Below are positions 6,479 to 13,608 of a stretch of 13,608 nucleotides of DNA, in pieces (position 1 is the stretch's first letter; each line of letters begins with the position of its first letter). A program made the translations under genes and the position numbers. This DNA comes from Balneolales bacterium (GTDB taxonomy: Bacteria > Bacteroidota > Rhodothermia > Balneolales > Natronogracilivirgulaceae): NCBI GenBank assembly GCA_007127695.1, contig SKYW01000310.1:1-13608 (forward strand). Direction: 5' to 3'. A model generated the notes under the pieces. That model saw only the letters and a list, made by a program, of their open reading frames with translations. It did not search any database and had not been told where the DNA came from.

Positions 6479-7147
6479 TCAGTAGTAGATCACATACTGG
6501 TACATGAGCCAGAAGAAGCAGAAGCTGCCGACCATCACCATAATATGCCAAATCGCATGAAAATTAAAATGCTTTGGTGAGGGATTCGGCCACTTGATTC
6601 CATAGATGATGGCGCCCACGGTGTATGCGAGGCCGCCCATCAAAATCCATGCGATGGCACCGAAGGAGAAAACCTGCCATAATGCGGGAAAAACGATGAG
6701 GGCCATCCACCCCATGGTCAGGTAAAGCACCAGGGAGACCCATTGCGGAGCGTTGAACCAGACCAGCTTGAAGATCACGCCAAGTGCGGCAACAGCCCAG
6801 ACAGCGGTGAAGAGCGCCCAGCCGAGAAATCCTTCCAGCACGATCAGTGTAATAGGGGTGTACGTGCCGGCAATGAGCACATAGATCATGATATGGTCGA
6901 TGCGGCGCAGGATGCGTATCCCTTTTTCAGATACGGGAAGCAGGTGATAGAGGGTGCTTGCGAGATAGAGCAGGATCATGCTGCTTCCGAAAATCGAGAA
7001 CGCCACAACGTGTGTCGGCTGTCCGTGGAGAACGGATTTATGGATGAGCAGTACGAGTCCGAGCACAGAGAGAAGTGCGCCGGCAAGGTGCGTGTAGGCA
7101 TTGGCGGGTTCGCGGACCCGGGACAAGAGGGATCTCATCGGTTTCAT
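6479..7147 (-). CDS. trhA: Hemolysin III / PAQR family membrane protein
   Basis: This 222-residue inner-membrane protein has about seven hydrophobic segments, the usual size and topology of bacterial hemolysin III proteins. The conserved metal-site residues of the PAQR superfamily are present: NAYTH (16-20), STLYH (64-68), and H197/H201 in FHAIWH. RRIDHIMIYVLIAGTYTP (82-99) is also diagnostic. The physiological role is poorly known; E. coli TrhA (YqfA) has been linked to membrane energetics, and haemolysis is not implied. The frame is open to 7312, but that extension overlaps cstA and has no family similarity. The chosen ATG (7145-7147) overlaps the cstA TGA in an ATGA arrangement, so translation is probably coupled. 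A second ATG at 7136-7138 is possible. Confidence 0.9.
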   Translation of the reverse strand: MKPMRSLLSRVREPANAYTHLAGALLSVLGLVLLIHKSVLHGQPTHVVAFSIFGSSMILLYLASTLYHLLPVSEKGIRILRRIDHIMIYVLIAGTYTPITLIVLEGFLGWALFTAVWAVAALGVIFKLVWFNAPQWVSLVLYLTMGWMALIVFPALWQVFSFGAIAWILMGGLAYTVGAIIYGIKWPNPSPKHFNFHAIWHIMVMVGSFCFFWLMYQYVIYY

Positions 7148-8802
7148 CTTTGTGAAACGCTTTTTAATTCCACTTTCGTCTTTCCATGTTTTTCTTCCTC
7201 GTAAAACTGGCGAAGGCTGTTGCGTGCCATCACCACAAGGATTACCGCAAGCACAAAAAGGGTAACCGAGAGCACGCTCAGGAACCAGGAGTCCTGCTGA
7301 TACTGGTTCCATGCGAAGATGAGCAGGGAAAGCAGTGTGACGGTGAACATGAATATCATCGGGATGACGGTGAAAACCGGATTCACTTTTTTCTTTGCCA
7401 GCCAGACGGTCCCGGCCAGAAGGGCCAGTGCGGCCAGCAGTTGGTTGGCCGAGCCGAATATGGGCCAGAGTTGTTCGAACTGCCCGGTAAGCAGCAGTGA
7501 CCCGGACAGGAGCACAACCAGGAACGTGGCGACAAATCGGTTCTGGAGGGGCGACCGGATGCGCGCGGACGGGATATCCTCGGCATATTCCTGGATGATG
7601 AACCGGGCCAGCCGCGTACAGGTGTCCAGGGTGGTGAGCGCAAATGCGGATACGGTCAGCGCCACGAATGAGATGGCTACCGAAATCGGAATGCCGATCG
7701 AGGAGATGAATCCGCCTAGCCCTTCAGAAAACAAAGTTACCGGTCCAACATCTGCCAGCCGGAGGCTGAAATCGGCGCGTGTCATAACTGCAACGGCCAT
7801 AACGGCTATCACCGCAAGCAGGGTTTCGATCAACATCCCCCCGAAACCGATCATTTTAACATCTTCTTCTTTGTTGATCTGTTTGGATGTGGTCCCGGAT
7901 GCCACCAGGGAGTGGAAGCCGGAAATCGCACCGCAGGCAATGGTCACAAAAAGGACAGGGAACAGGAGTCCAAGGTTTTCCACCTGAAACTGGATGGATG
8001 AGGTCATTTCAATGCGCGGATTGCCGATAAGGATGCCTGCCACACCGAAAAGGATCATGCCATACAGCAGGAAGGAGTTGAGGAAATCCCTCGGTTGCAA
8101 CAGGATGGATACCGGGGTTACGGCGGCCAGGAAAATGTAGGCAACCAGGATGGCGATCCAGAAAGCATACCCGATCTGAATGGGATAGATCTCGCCGAGA
8201 TATACGAAGAAGTACAGCAGTCCGACCCCGAAAATGGTGCTGATCCAGAGGGGGAAGCCCAGGCGGTTGATGACGACGCCGAACACCAGGGCGAGAAGGA
8301 TGAAAAATACCGATGCCGATGCTGCAGCCGGGACCGTGACGAAAGTTCGGGCCACAATGTCCATGAAGACGGCAATGACCAGCAGCAACGTGGCGAATGC
8401 GAAAACGAGAAAGAGTTTTTTTCCGGAATCGCCGATGTATTGCTGGATGATTTCGCCAATGGACTTGCCCTGGTGGCGCAGTGAAGCGGTCATGGACGTG
8501 ATGTCATGGACGGCACCGAAGAAGATGCCGCCTATGATTATCCAGAGAAGGGCGGGTACCCATCCAAAAGAGACGGCGATGATTGGGCCAACGATGGGAC
8601 CGGCTCCGGCAATGGATGCAAAATGGTGTCCAAGTACCACAAACCGGTTGCTCGGAACGTAATCCACACCGTCTTCACGGGTGTGGGCCGGGGTGACGTT
8701 GCTGTTGCTCACCCCCAGTTTTCGGGCGATGAACGATCCGTAAAACCGGTAGGCACTCAGCAGAATGGCAATGGTCCCTGCAAGGATGGCCAGTACAGAC
8801 AT
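7144..8802 (-). CDS. cstA: Carbon starvation protein A family transporter
   Basis: CstA-family proteins are inner-membrane transporters; E. coli members take up peptides or pyruvate. The 552-residue product is hydrophobic almost throughout, with many membrane segments. It carries the family motifs GHHFASIAGAGPIVGP (about 58-73), LQPRDFLNS (235-243), ACGAISGFHSLVASGTTSKQ (289-308) and FGSANQLLAALALL near the C-terminus. It is the shorter class; E. coli CstA is about 700 residues. The frame runs open to 8955, but those 51 extra codons look non-coding. The ATG at 8800-8802 gives the normal hydrophobic N-terminus (MSVLAILAGTIAILLSAYRF). No Shine-Dalgarno is visible. It leads a coupled pair with the hemolysin III gene. 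No BtsS/R-type sensor pair is nearby, and the substrate cannot be read from sequence. Confidence 0.93.
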   Translation of the reverse strand: MSVLAILAGTIAILLSAYRFYGSFIARKLGVSNSNVTPAHTREDGVDYVPSNRFVVLGHHFASIAGAGPIVGPIIAVSFGWVPALLWIIIGGIFFGAVHDITSMTASLRHQGKSIGEIIQQYIGDSGKKLFLVFAFATLLLVIAVFMDIVARTFVTVPAAASASVFFILLALVFGVVINRLGFPLWISTIFGVGLLYFFVYLGEIYPIQIGYAFWIAILVAYIFLAAVTPVSILLQPRDFLNSFLLYGMILFGVAGILIGNPRIEMTSSIQFQVENLGLLFPVLFVTIACGAISGFHSLVASGTTSKQINKEEDVKMIGFGGMLIETLLAVIAVMAVAVMTRADFSLRLADVGPVTLFSEGLGGFISSIGIPISVAISFVALTVSAFALTTLDTCTRLARFIIQEYAEDIPSARIRSPLQNRFVATFLVVLLSGSLLLTGQFEQLWPIFGSANQLLAALALLAGTVWLAKKKVNPVFTVIPMIFMFTVTLLSLLIFAWNQYQQDSWFLSVLSVTLFVLAVILVVMARNSLRQFYEEEKHGKTKVELKSVSQR

Positions 8803-8834
8803 GGTGATTCGGCAAGTGGTGGTTTGACAATCAC

Positions 8835-8865
8835 CATAAGTACAAGAATTTGTAACGTTAATCAA
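8835..8865 (-). promoter_or_regulatory. Candidate Bacteroidota-type promoter for cstA
   Basis: On the minus strand, TTG (8863-8865) is followed after 20 bases by TACTTATG (8835-8842). That is one mismatch from the Bacteroides -7 element TAnnTTTG, at the normal spacing from the -33 TTG. Transcription would start near 8828, giving a leader of about 25 bases. The remaining sequence between cstA and rtcB shows nothing else recognisable. Confidence 0.35.
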
Positions 8866-8957
8866 GGAGAATTTGGGGCGCGGGGACAGGGAATTAGCAG
8901 CTGCGCACGAAGCACGAAAGAGTCGTAATACACAAACAGGAAACAGCCGCCGCAATC

Positions 8958-10310
8958 CTAATCCATGAACGGATCAAAGATATCCGGTCCGGCCATGACC
9001 ACGCCGAGCGGCTGCAGCCAGTGCCTGATTTCAATGGTGTTCTGATGCGAATTGAGCACATCGGTGAGACGGCGGTAGGCATGAGGGGATTCATCCAATC
9101 CCCCGCCGCGCAGTTTGACCCCCTTTTTCTTCAGCCACTCCTGCATCATCTTCGGGGTCACCTCGCCGGCCCGGATCTGCTTGCGCTTTTTCCCCCGGCC
9201 GCGATACTTGCCGGCAGCCTTGGTCCGCGACATTACACGTCCCGCCCCGTGAATGGTTGAATAGAGCGCCCTTTTGCTCTCGGGACTGTCAACCCCTTCC
9301 AGGATCACCGAGGGATCGCCCATGCTTCCGCCAACAAAACTGAGCTGGCCGGGGAATGCAGGGGTCGCGCCCTTGCGGATGACCAGATAGTCGCGCAAGG
9401 TGGTTTTGCGGGATTTTTTTGTGCCGCCTGAACTTTCGGATCGTTTTTTTGCTTCGCTCGTACCTTTTTTGCCGCCATCCTTCCCCTTTTTTTGCTCATC
9501 TTCGGCATCGGCGCCATTTCCCGGCAAATCCTGTTTCAGCGATCCGGAATCCGGATGCTGCTCTTTCCAGGCATAGTTGTGATGATTGTGGACGCGTTCA
9601 ACGATTTCGGCACCGGCAAGTTTTGCCACATACTCACACACCCACTCGCGTCCGGCCCATGCATAGGCGCCGCACAGCCGCATGGCGCGGTAATACCGCT
9701 CGCCAAGGTCGCTGTTGATATCCAGAAGCACCTCTTTTTCCACGGCGCGCACATTCCAGGGCCGGTCCTGCGAGAGGTTGATGAATCCGGTTGCGGTTTT
9801 GTGTCCCAGCCCGCGGCTTCCGAAATGGACGCCCACCCAGATGCGATCCTGTTGATCGGCAAATATGTCCACGTAGTGGTTTCCGGCGCCCACGGTACCC
9901 AGCTGGTCGCGGCCCAGTTTCTTCAGTTCGCCCCGCAGGGAGGCCGGTTCGTATGCGTCCCAGTCGCCGCTGTCGAAAATGGGATGGCCATGGGGGGCAT
10001 CCGGGTTGGTCTGCCCGATACCGAAGGAGATGTATTTCTCGATGCGGTCAAGCAGCAGATCCAGCTTCAGGTCCTTTTTCTGCATATCCAGCCGGACAGC
10101 CATGTTGCCGCATCCGATATCAAACCCGACACCCACCGGGGACAGCTTGTTGCGATAGGCCGCGACTCCCCCGATGGGCATGACATAGCCCAGATGTCCG
10201 TCCGCCATAAGGGCGCCATACTCCGCCCTGCTCATGACATCCAGAAATTGCCGGATGGTCTGCTCGTCGTGAAGTCCGTAAACGGGATAATCTTCTATTT
10301 TTTGGAACAT
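8958..10310 (-). CDS. rtcB: RNA-splicing ligase RtcB with an internal low-complexity insert
   Basis: RtcB joins 2',3'-cyclic phosphate (or 3'-phosphate) and 5'-OH RNA ends using GTP and Mn2+, in RNA repair or tRNA splicing. The 450-residue protein has all key elements: ADGHLGYVMPIGGV (36-49), D64 and C67 in GFDIGCGN, H145 in GAGNH, H162 in VHFGSRGLGH, H241 in VHNHHNYAW, KGATPAFPGQ (313-322), and the guanylated histidine H354 in STIHGAGRVMSRTK. Between NYAWKE and YLVIRKGATP, where other RtcB proteins have a linker of roughly ten residues, this one has about 55 Lys/Ser/Gly/Glu-rich residues (about 252-306). No Cys or His/Asn splice junctions are seen, so it is not an intein. No archease, RtcA or RtcR gene is adjacent. 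The ATG at 10308-10310 has no Shine-Dalgarno. Confidence 0.95.
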   Translation of the reverse strand: MFQKIEDYPVYGLHDEQTIRQFLDVMSRAEYGALMADGHLGYVMPIGGVAAYRNKLSPVGVGFDIGCGNMAVRLDMQKKDLKLDLLLDRIEKYISFGIGQTNPDAPHGHPIFDSGDWDAYEPASLRGELKKLGRDQLGTVGAGNHYVDIFADQQDRIWVGVHFGSRGLGHKTATGFINLSQDRPWNVRAVEKEVLLDINSDLGERYYRAMRLCGAYAWAGREWVCEYVAKLAGAEIVERVHNHHNYAWKEQHPDSGSLKQDLPGNGADAEDEQKKGKDGGKKGTSEAKKRSESSGGTKKSRKTTLRDYLVIRKGATPAFPGQLSFVGGSMGDPSVILEGVDSPESKRALYSTIHGAGRVMSRTKAAGKYRGRGKKRKQIRAGEVTPKMMQEWLKKKGVKLRGGGLDESPHAYRRLTDVLNSHQNTIEIRHWLQPLGVVMAGPDIFDPFMD

Positions 10311-10362
10311 GGCGGGATATTTTTGGGTTTGATTGCGTGGTCGGCTTCAGTCTGATTCCGGT

Positions 10363-10391
10363 TTTTCAATAACAGCGTTCTTTAGTATAAT
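10363..10391 (+). promoter_or_regulatory. Candidate sigma-70-type promoter for the M14 peptidase gene
   Basis: A perfect TATAAT (10386-10391) lies 17 bases after TTTTCA (10363-10368, four of six matches to TTGACA). Transcription would begin near 10398 and give a leader of about 115 bases. Its -10 overlaps the opposing candidate promoter of rtcB. The housekeeping sigma factor of Bacteroidota prefers TAnnTTTG, which lowers confidence. Confidence 0.35.
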
Positions 10392-10411
10392 GGAAGCTTC
10401 GTGCGGTGCAA
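10384..10411 (-). promoter_or_regulatory. Candidate promoter for rtcB, overlapping the opposing promoter
   Basis: On the minus strand TTGCAC (10406-10411) and TATACT (10384-10389) are 16 bases apart. Transcription would start near 10377, about 66 bases before the rtcB ATG. The -10 element shares bases with the TATAAT of the opposing strand. Confidence 0.25.
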
Positions 10412-10418
10412 TGGATAC

Positions 10419-10442
10419 CGGTTGTGTTTTCGGTTGTGTTTT
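10419..10442. repeat. Two tandem 12-bp units in the peptidase leader
   Basis: CGGTTGTGTTTT occurs twice head to tail (10419-10430 and 10431-10442), and a third unit breaks off after CGG. It lies in the predicted leader between the candidate promoter and the M14 gene. No function is known; it may be a protein-binding pair or slippage product. Confidence 0.6.
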
Positions 10443-10511
10443 CGGGACCGGTAAAACCATCGTCCGGGAAGTCTTTCAGCACCTTGGCAATTCCAATTCA
10501 TTCCATCTTTT

Positions 10512-13442
10512 ATGAATAACACATTTTGCGGTTCACGCATTTCCATCCTGATGTACAAAATATCACCGTTGTTTTCACTGTTATTGCTTGTCACAATCAT
10601 GGCGGGTTCACCCCTGCCAGCCCTGGGGTCCACTACAGGGTCTATTCCGGGATCCATTCCGGGATCCACTCCGGCATTCGGTCCTTCTCCCGGGACCCCG
10701 GACAATCCATTGGTTGAACCCATCCAAAAGGAATCCCGTGAACCGTTTTTTGCATCCACCCCGAAATCCGTGACGTCCGGGGATCTCTGGACGCTTCTTT
10801 TGCCGGATGGAACGGCACTGCCGCGGCCCGATTCGTTCCGGAGCGATATCGCCACCCCGGCAGAGGTGCTCGGCTTTGAACCGGGCGAGTGGCACGTCCG
10901 TCACGACCAGGTCGTGGCCTACATGTACCGCCTGGCCAGGGAGTCGGACCGCGTCCACATACAGGAATACGGACGGACATGGCAGCGCCGGCCGCTGCTT
11001 TTGCTCACGATTTCACACCCGGACAATCTTGCCTCCATCGATTCCCTCCGGGCCGACCATCTGGCCCTGAGCGACCCGTCACAGTCGACGGATCTCGACC
11101 TGAGCCAAATGCCCGTCGTAACCTGGCTGGGCTACTCGGTACACGGAAACGAGTCCAGCGGGGCCAATGCCGCCGTGCTCGTTGCCTATTATCTTGCGGC
11201 GGCCGAAGGGGAGGATATAGAACTGCTTCTGCAGGAGTCTGTTGTGTTGCTGGACCCGACCTACAACCCGGACGGGCTCGACCGATTTGCGACATGGGTG
11301 AACAACAACCGCTCATTCACACCTTCCGGCGACCCCTACCACCGCGAACACCGCCAGCCCTGGCCCGGATCCCGGACCAACCACTACTGGTTCGACCTGA
11401 ACCGGGACTGGATGCCGGTCCAGCACCCCGAAAGCCGCAGCCGGGTACGCACCTTCCAGTCATGGAAGCCAAACGTGCTCACCGACCACCATGAAATGGG
11501 CCCGCAGGCAACCTATTTTTTCCAGCCGGGAGTGCCCTCCCGCGACAATCCGCTCACGCCGCAGCGCACGTTTGAGCTGACCGCCAAACTGGCGGAGTAC
11601 CACGCGGACTATCTGGACGAAGTGGATCAGCTTTACTGGACCAGCGAATTTTTTGACGATTTCTTCATTGGAAAAGGTTCCACCTATCCGGATCTGCAGG
11701 GCACGGTTGGCATCCTGTTTGAACAAGCCAGCTCCCGCGGACATCTGCAGGAAAGCCAACACGGAGACGTCGCCTTTCCGGTTACCATCCGCAATCAGTT
11801 CCTGACCTCGCTTTCGACGCTGTACGGCGCCAGGGATCTTCGCCTTGAACTCCTCGGACACATGAGGGAATCTGCTTCAAGCGCCATGGAGGATGCCCGA
11901 AGCAATCCGGTGAAAGCGTGGGTTTTCGGGGATCTGTTCGACCGGGCGCGGAACGCCCACCTGTTGGACCTGCTGTCGCATCATGACATTCGCATCCACG
12001 AACTGGAGGGTTCTCTTTCCGCGGACGGAGACCGTTTCGAGAGCGGCAGCGCATGGATCATACCGGCCGAACAGCCGCAATACCGGCTGATCCGCAGCTT
12101 GTTTGAGACCCGCAAGGAATTCCAGGACAGCGTGTTTTATGACATTTCCACCTGGACCCTGCCTCTGGCATTCGATATACCGTATGCGGAGCTGGATCGC
12201 CGTAGCTACAGTGAAAACCTTCTGGGAGCAGCCGTCTCCGACACGCCTTTCCCCGAAGGCCGGTTCCGGTCCGGCCAGAATGCGCACGCAATTTCTGAAA
12301 CCCAACCTGATAACACCCAACCTGCAAACACCCAACCTGATAACACCTCACCTGCAAACACCCCATCTGCAAACACCCAACCTGCAAATCAGCTCCGTCC
12401 ATACGCCTATCTGTTCGAATGGCATGAATATTATGCACCGCGTGCGGCATACCGCCTGATGGATGCCGGCGTACGTATCAAGGTCGCAACGCAGCCATTC
12501 AAGGCAGTAACAGATGAAGGGTCGCATGAATTCGACTATGGCACCATCCTTGTGAGTGCGGGCATTCAGGACCGGGTGGATGCGGATGCGCTCCGGGAGC
12601 TGATGATGGAGGTGGCAAAGGAGGACGGGCTGGATGTGCACATGGCAAGCTCCGGCCTGACGGTCCGCGGAATGGATTTGGGAAGTCCGTCCTTCCAGAT
12701 GCTTGAAAAACCCGGGGTCATGGTCGTCACGGGTGACGGGATCAACATGTATGAGGCCGGCGAAGTGTGGCACCTTCTGGACCAGCGATACCGGATGCCG
12801 GTTACCATGGCCGATGTCAGATATCTGAACAGCGTCGACCTGGACCGGTACAATACCGTGGTCATGGTGCACGGCAATTATCAGCGGCTGTCCGGGACAT
12901 TCCTGGACCGCCTGAAGCAGTGGGTCGAAGCAGGCAATACCCTGATATTGCAAAAAGGCGCTGTTTCCTGGATGGCCGGACTTGGCTGGTTGGACTTTGA
13001 AATGCAAAAAACCGAGTATTCCACCTCCGGAAATAAGGAACTCCGGTACCGGGATCTGGCATCCCTGCGTGGTTCGCGGGCCATTGGCGGGGTGATCATG
13101 GAGGCGGAGCTGGACCGGACACATCCGCTTGGTTATGGTTTCAAGCGCGACAAACTGCCGGTCTTCAGGAACAGCACCCTGTTCCTTGAGTATCCGGAAA
13201 ATCGGTTTGCGGTACCGGTGCGATACACCGCCGAGCCGCTGTTGAGCGGTTTTGTATCCACCGAAAATCGGGAATGGCTGTCGCAAAGCCCGGTTTACCT
13301 GGTGGCGCGTATGGGTTCGGGGCGGGTAATCATGACAACGGACAATCCGAATTTCCGCGCCTTCTGGTTCGGCACGAACCGGCTGTTTGCCAACGGCCTG
13401 TTTTTCGGTCGCATCATCCATCAGAATGCAACCATACGCTGA
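10512..13442 (+). CDS. Secreted M14-family zinc carboxypeptidase with C-terminal amidotransferase-like domain
   Basis: This 976-residue exported metallopeptidase has a hydrophobic signal segment (about 15-39) and then a short Gly/Ser/Pro repeat (43-54). The M14 domain carries zinc ligands H211 and E214 in HGNESSG, a third histidine at H326 or H327 in TDHHEMG, the substrate-binding DLNRDW (295-300) with NPDG at 252-255, and the catalytic glutamate E404 in ILFEQASSRG. A perfectly periodic Thr/Gln/Pro/Ala/Asn repeat (597-626) then precedes a region that resembles class-I glutamine-amidotransferase-like folds (about 730-980). That assignment is by style (VMVVTGDG, VVMVHGNY, WVEAGNTLIL), with no catalytic Cys identified. 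It probably trims peptides or peptidoglycan-like substrates outside the cytoplasm. The ATG at 10512 is the longest start; Met14 (10551) also gives a good signal peptide. No Shine-Dalgarno is present. Confidence 0.88.
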   Translation: MNNTFCGSRISILMYKISPLFSLLLLVTIMAGSPLPALGSTTGSIPGSIPGSTPAFGPSPGTPDNPLVEPIQKESREPFFASTPKSVTSGDLWTLLLPDGTALPRPDSFRSDIATPAEVLGFEPGEWHVRHDQVVAYMYRLARESDRVHIQEYGRTWQRRPLLLLTISHPDNLASIDSLRADHLALSDPSQSTDLDLSQMPVVTWLGYSVHGNESSGANAAVLVAYYLAAAEGEDIELLLQESVVLLDPTYNPDGLDRFATWVNNNRSFTPSGDPYHREHRQPWPGSRTNHYWFDLNRDWMPVQHPESRSRVRTFQSWKPNVLTDHHEMGPQATYFFQPGVPSRDNPLTPQRTFELTAKLAEYHADYLDEVDQLYWTSEFFDDFFIGKGSTYPDLQGTVGILFEQASSRGHLQESQHGDVAFPVTIRNQFLTSLSTLYGARDLRLELLGHMRESASSAMEDARSNPVKAWVFGDLFDRARNAHLLDLLSHHDIRIHELEGSLSADGDRFESGSAWIIPAEQPQYRLIRSLFETRKEFQDSVFYDISTWTLPLAFDIPYAELDRRSYSENLLGAAVSDTPFPEGRFRSGQNAHAISETQPDNTQPANTQPDNTSPANTPSANTQPANQLRPYAYLFEWHEYYAPRAAYRLMDAGVRIKVATQPFKAVTDEGSHEFDYGTILVSAGIQDRVDADALRELMMEVAKEDGLDVHMASSGLTVRGMDLGSPSFQMLEKPGVMVVTGDGINMYEAGEVWHLLDQRYRMPVTMADVRYLNSVDLDRYNTVVMVHGNYQRLSGTFLDRLKQWVEAGNTLILQKGAVSWMAGLGWLDFEMQKTEYSTSGNKELRYRDLASLRGSRAIGGVIMEAELDRTHPLGYGFKRDKLPVFRNSTLFLEYPENRFAVPVRYTAEPLLSGFVSTENREWLSQSPVYLVARMGSGRVIMTTDNPNFRAFWFGTNRLFANGLFFGRIIHQNATIR
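10638..10673 (+). repeat. Three in-frame 12-bp repeats encoding GSIP/GSIP/GSTP
   Basis: Three consecutive 12-base units around GGATCCATTCCG code for G43-P54 of the M14 peptidase, directly after its signal peptide. A change of unit number would keep the frame. It is probably a flexible linker. Confidence 0.75.
12300..12389 (+). repeat. Six in-frame 15-bp tandem repeats in the M14 peptidase gene
   Basis: Six adjacent units of the form ACCCAACCTGNNAAY (units 4 and 5 are variants) encode TQPDN, TQPAN, TQPDN, TSPAN, TPSAN and TQPAN, residues 597-626. They sit between the peptidase half and the C-terminal half of the protein. Because the unit is five codons, gain or loss of copies preserves the frame. 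It is probably an expandable linker. Confidence 0.9.
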
Positions 13443-13487
13443 TGCACGGAATCGCGACTGGCAAGTTGAACAGCGGTAGTAACAGCC

Positions 13488-13607
13488 TTACAAACGACTG
13501 AAAGGCGCCGGGCTTGCAGGATCGATGGCAGAAAATACGGACAGCCCGGCAGCTACGTAACGGCAGATGTCCTTGTTGTGAGACCGGGTGATCTTGTTCA
13601 GAGACCG
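13488..13607 (-). CDS. Possible 3' end of an unidentified gene running in from the right edge
   Basis: On the minus strand one frame is open from 13607 to a TAA at 13488-13490, giving 39 residues (start RSLNKITRSHNKD, end SPAPFSRL). Codon choice looks protein-like (AAC, AAG, ATC, ACC, CTG), and the 21-base periodicity at the edge translates to a seven-residue repeat. Another minus-strand frame is also open here, the family was not recognised and the fragment is short, so this is tentative. If real, the gene converges on the M14 gene with about 45 bases between stops. Confidence 0.25.
   Translation of the reverse strand, partial: RSLNKITRSHNKDICRYVAAGLSVFSAIDPASPAPFSRL
13507..13550. repeat. 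8-bp inverted repeat downstream of the M14 gene
   Basis: GCCGGGCT (13507-13514) and AGCCCGGC (13543-13550) are perfect inverted copies separated by 28 bases. No T-tract follows on either strand, so it is not a standard intrinsic terminator, though it is the strongest stem in the tail of the window. Confidence 0.4.
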
Positions 13608-13608
13608 G
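13572..13608. repeat. 16-bp direct repeat at 21-bp period, cut by the window edge
   Basis: CTTGTTNNGAGACCGG occurs at 13572-13587 and 13593-13608, with 14 of 16 bases identical and five bases between. The second copy ends exactly at the window edge, so more copies may follow. It could be the start of a tandem array, a pair of binding sites, or a coding heptad-like repeat on the minus strand. Confidence 0.5.

Noticed and set aside
7148..7312. N-terminal extension of the hemolysin III frame
   Set aside because: It overlaps the cstA coding region, lacks family similarity, and the ATGA junction gives a start of normal length.
8803..8955. N-terminal extension of the cstA frame
   Set aside because: The family N-terminus begins at the ATG at 8802. 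The extension is Cys/Ser-rich, unlike a transporter N-terminus, and covers the likely promoter.
9393..9557. Intein in RtcB
   Set aside because: The insert is far too short, lacks Cys/Ser and His-Asn splice-junction residues, and is low-complexity.
12300..12389. CRISPR array
   Set aside because: The units are 15 bp with no spacers and encode an in-frame peptide repeat.
12348..13421. 357-codon open frame on the minus strand
   Set aside because: It is antisense to the C-terminal half of the M14 peptidase, with no recognisable domain and a composition typical of shadow frames.
1..13608. tRNA, rRNA, insertion sequence or prophage genes
   Set aside because: No cloverleaf-like segment, rRNA-like stretch, transposase or terminal inverted repeat was recognised on reading both strands.

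Overview
The window is an ordinary bacterial chromosomal segment of about 54% G+C (judged by eye). It reads like a member of the Bacteroidota or a close relative such as the Rhodothermota/Balneolota. The reasons are: most starts lack a Shine-Dalgarno sequence, two very large exported peptidases are present (one fused to a predicted outer-membrane barrel), and a housekeeping PurM and an RtcB are of types I associate with that group. The lineage is inferred from family resemblance and not proved here.

Layout. At the left edge is the 3' part of adk (+), whose last 21 bases overlap the end of a convergent gene for an alkaline-phosphatase-superfamily metalloenzyme (-). That gene is coupled to dtd (D-aminoacyl-tRNA deacylase, -) by a one-base stop/start overlap. 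Next comes a 506-base AT-rich gap (1778-2283) with several DnaA-box-like sites around an extremely AT-rich core. It is the most interesting stretch of the window and a candidate replication origin. purM (+) follows, and its 3' end overlaps by 17 bases the end of a convergent gene for a 994-residue exported protein: gluzincin-like peptidase, then beta-propeller, then C-terminal outer-membrane barrel. Upstream of that gene on the minus strand are a hemolysin III/PAQR protein, cstA (the two joined by a 4-base ATGA overlap) and rtcB (RNA ligase). A 201-base divergent promoter region separates rtcB from a 976-residue secreted M14 zinc carboxypeptidase (+). The last 166 bases hold short repeats and possibly the end of another gene that runs off the window.

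How the genes fit together. Most are stand-alone housekeeping functions: nucleotide metabolism (adk, purM), translation quality control (dtd), RNA repair (rtcB) and uptake of peptides or pyruvate (cstA). Two large exported peptidases next to a CstA-type transporter would suit a cell that feeds on protein, but that is inference. No mobile element, CRISPR array, tRNA or rRNA was recognised.

A recurring oddity is lineage-specific low-complexity sequence inside otherwise well-conserved enzymes: a Lys/Glu-rich insert in PurM, a Lys/Ser/Gly-rich insert in RtcB, and a perfectly periodic 15-bp in-frame repeat in the M14 peptidase.
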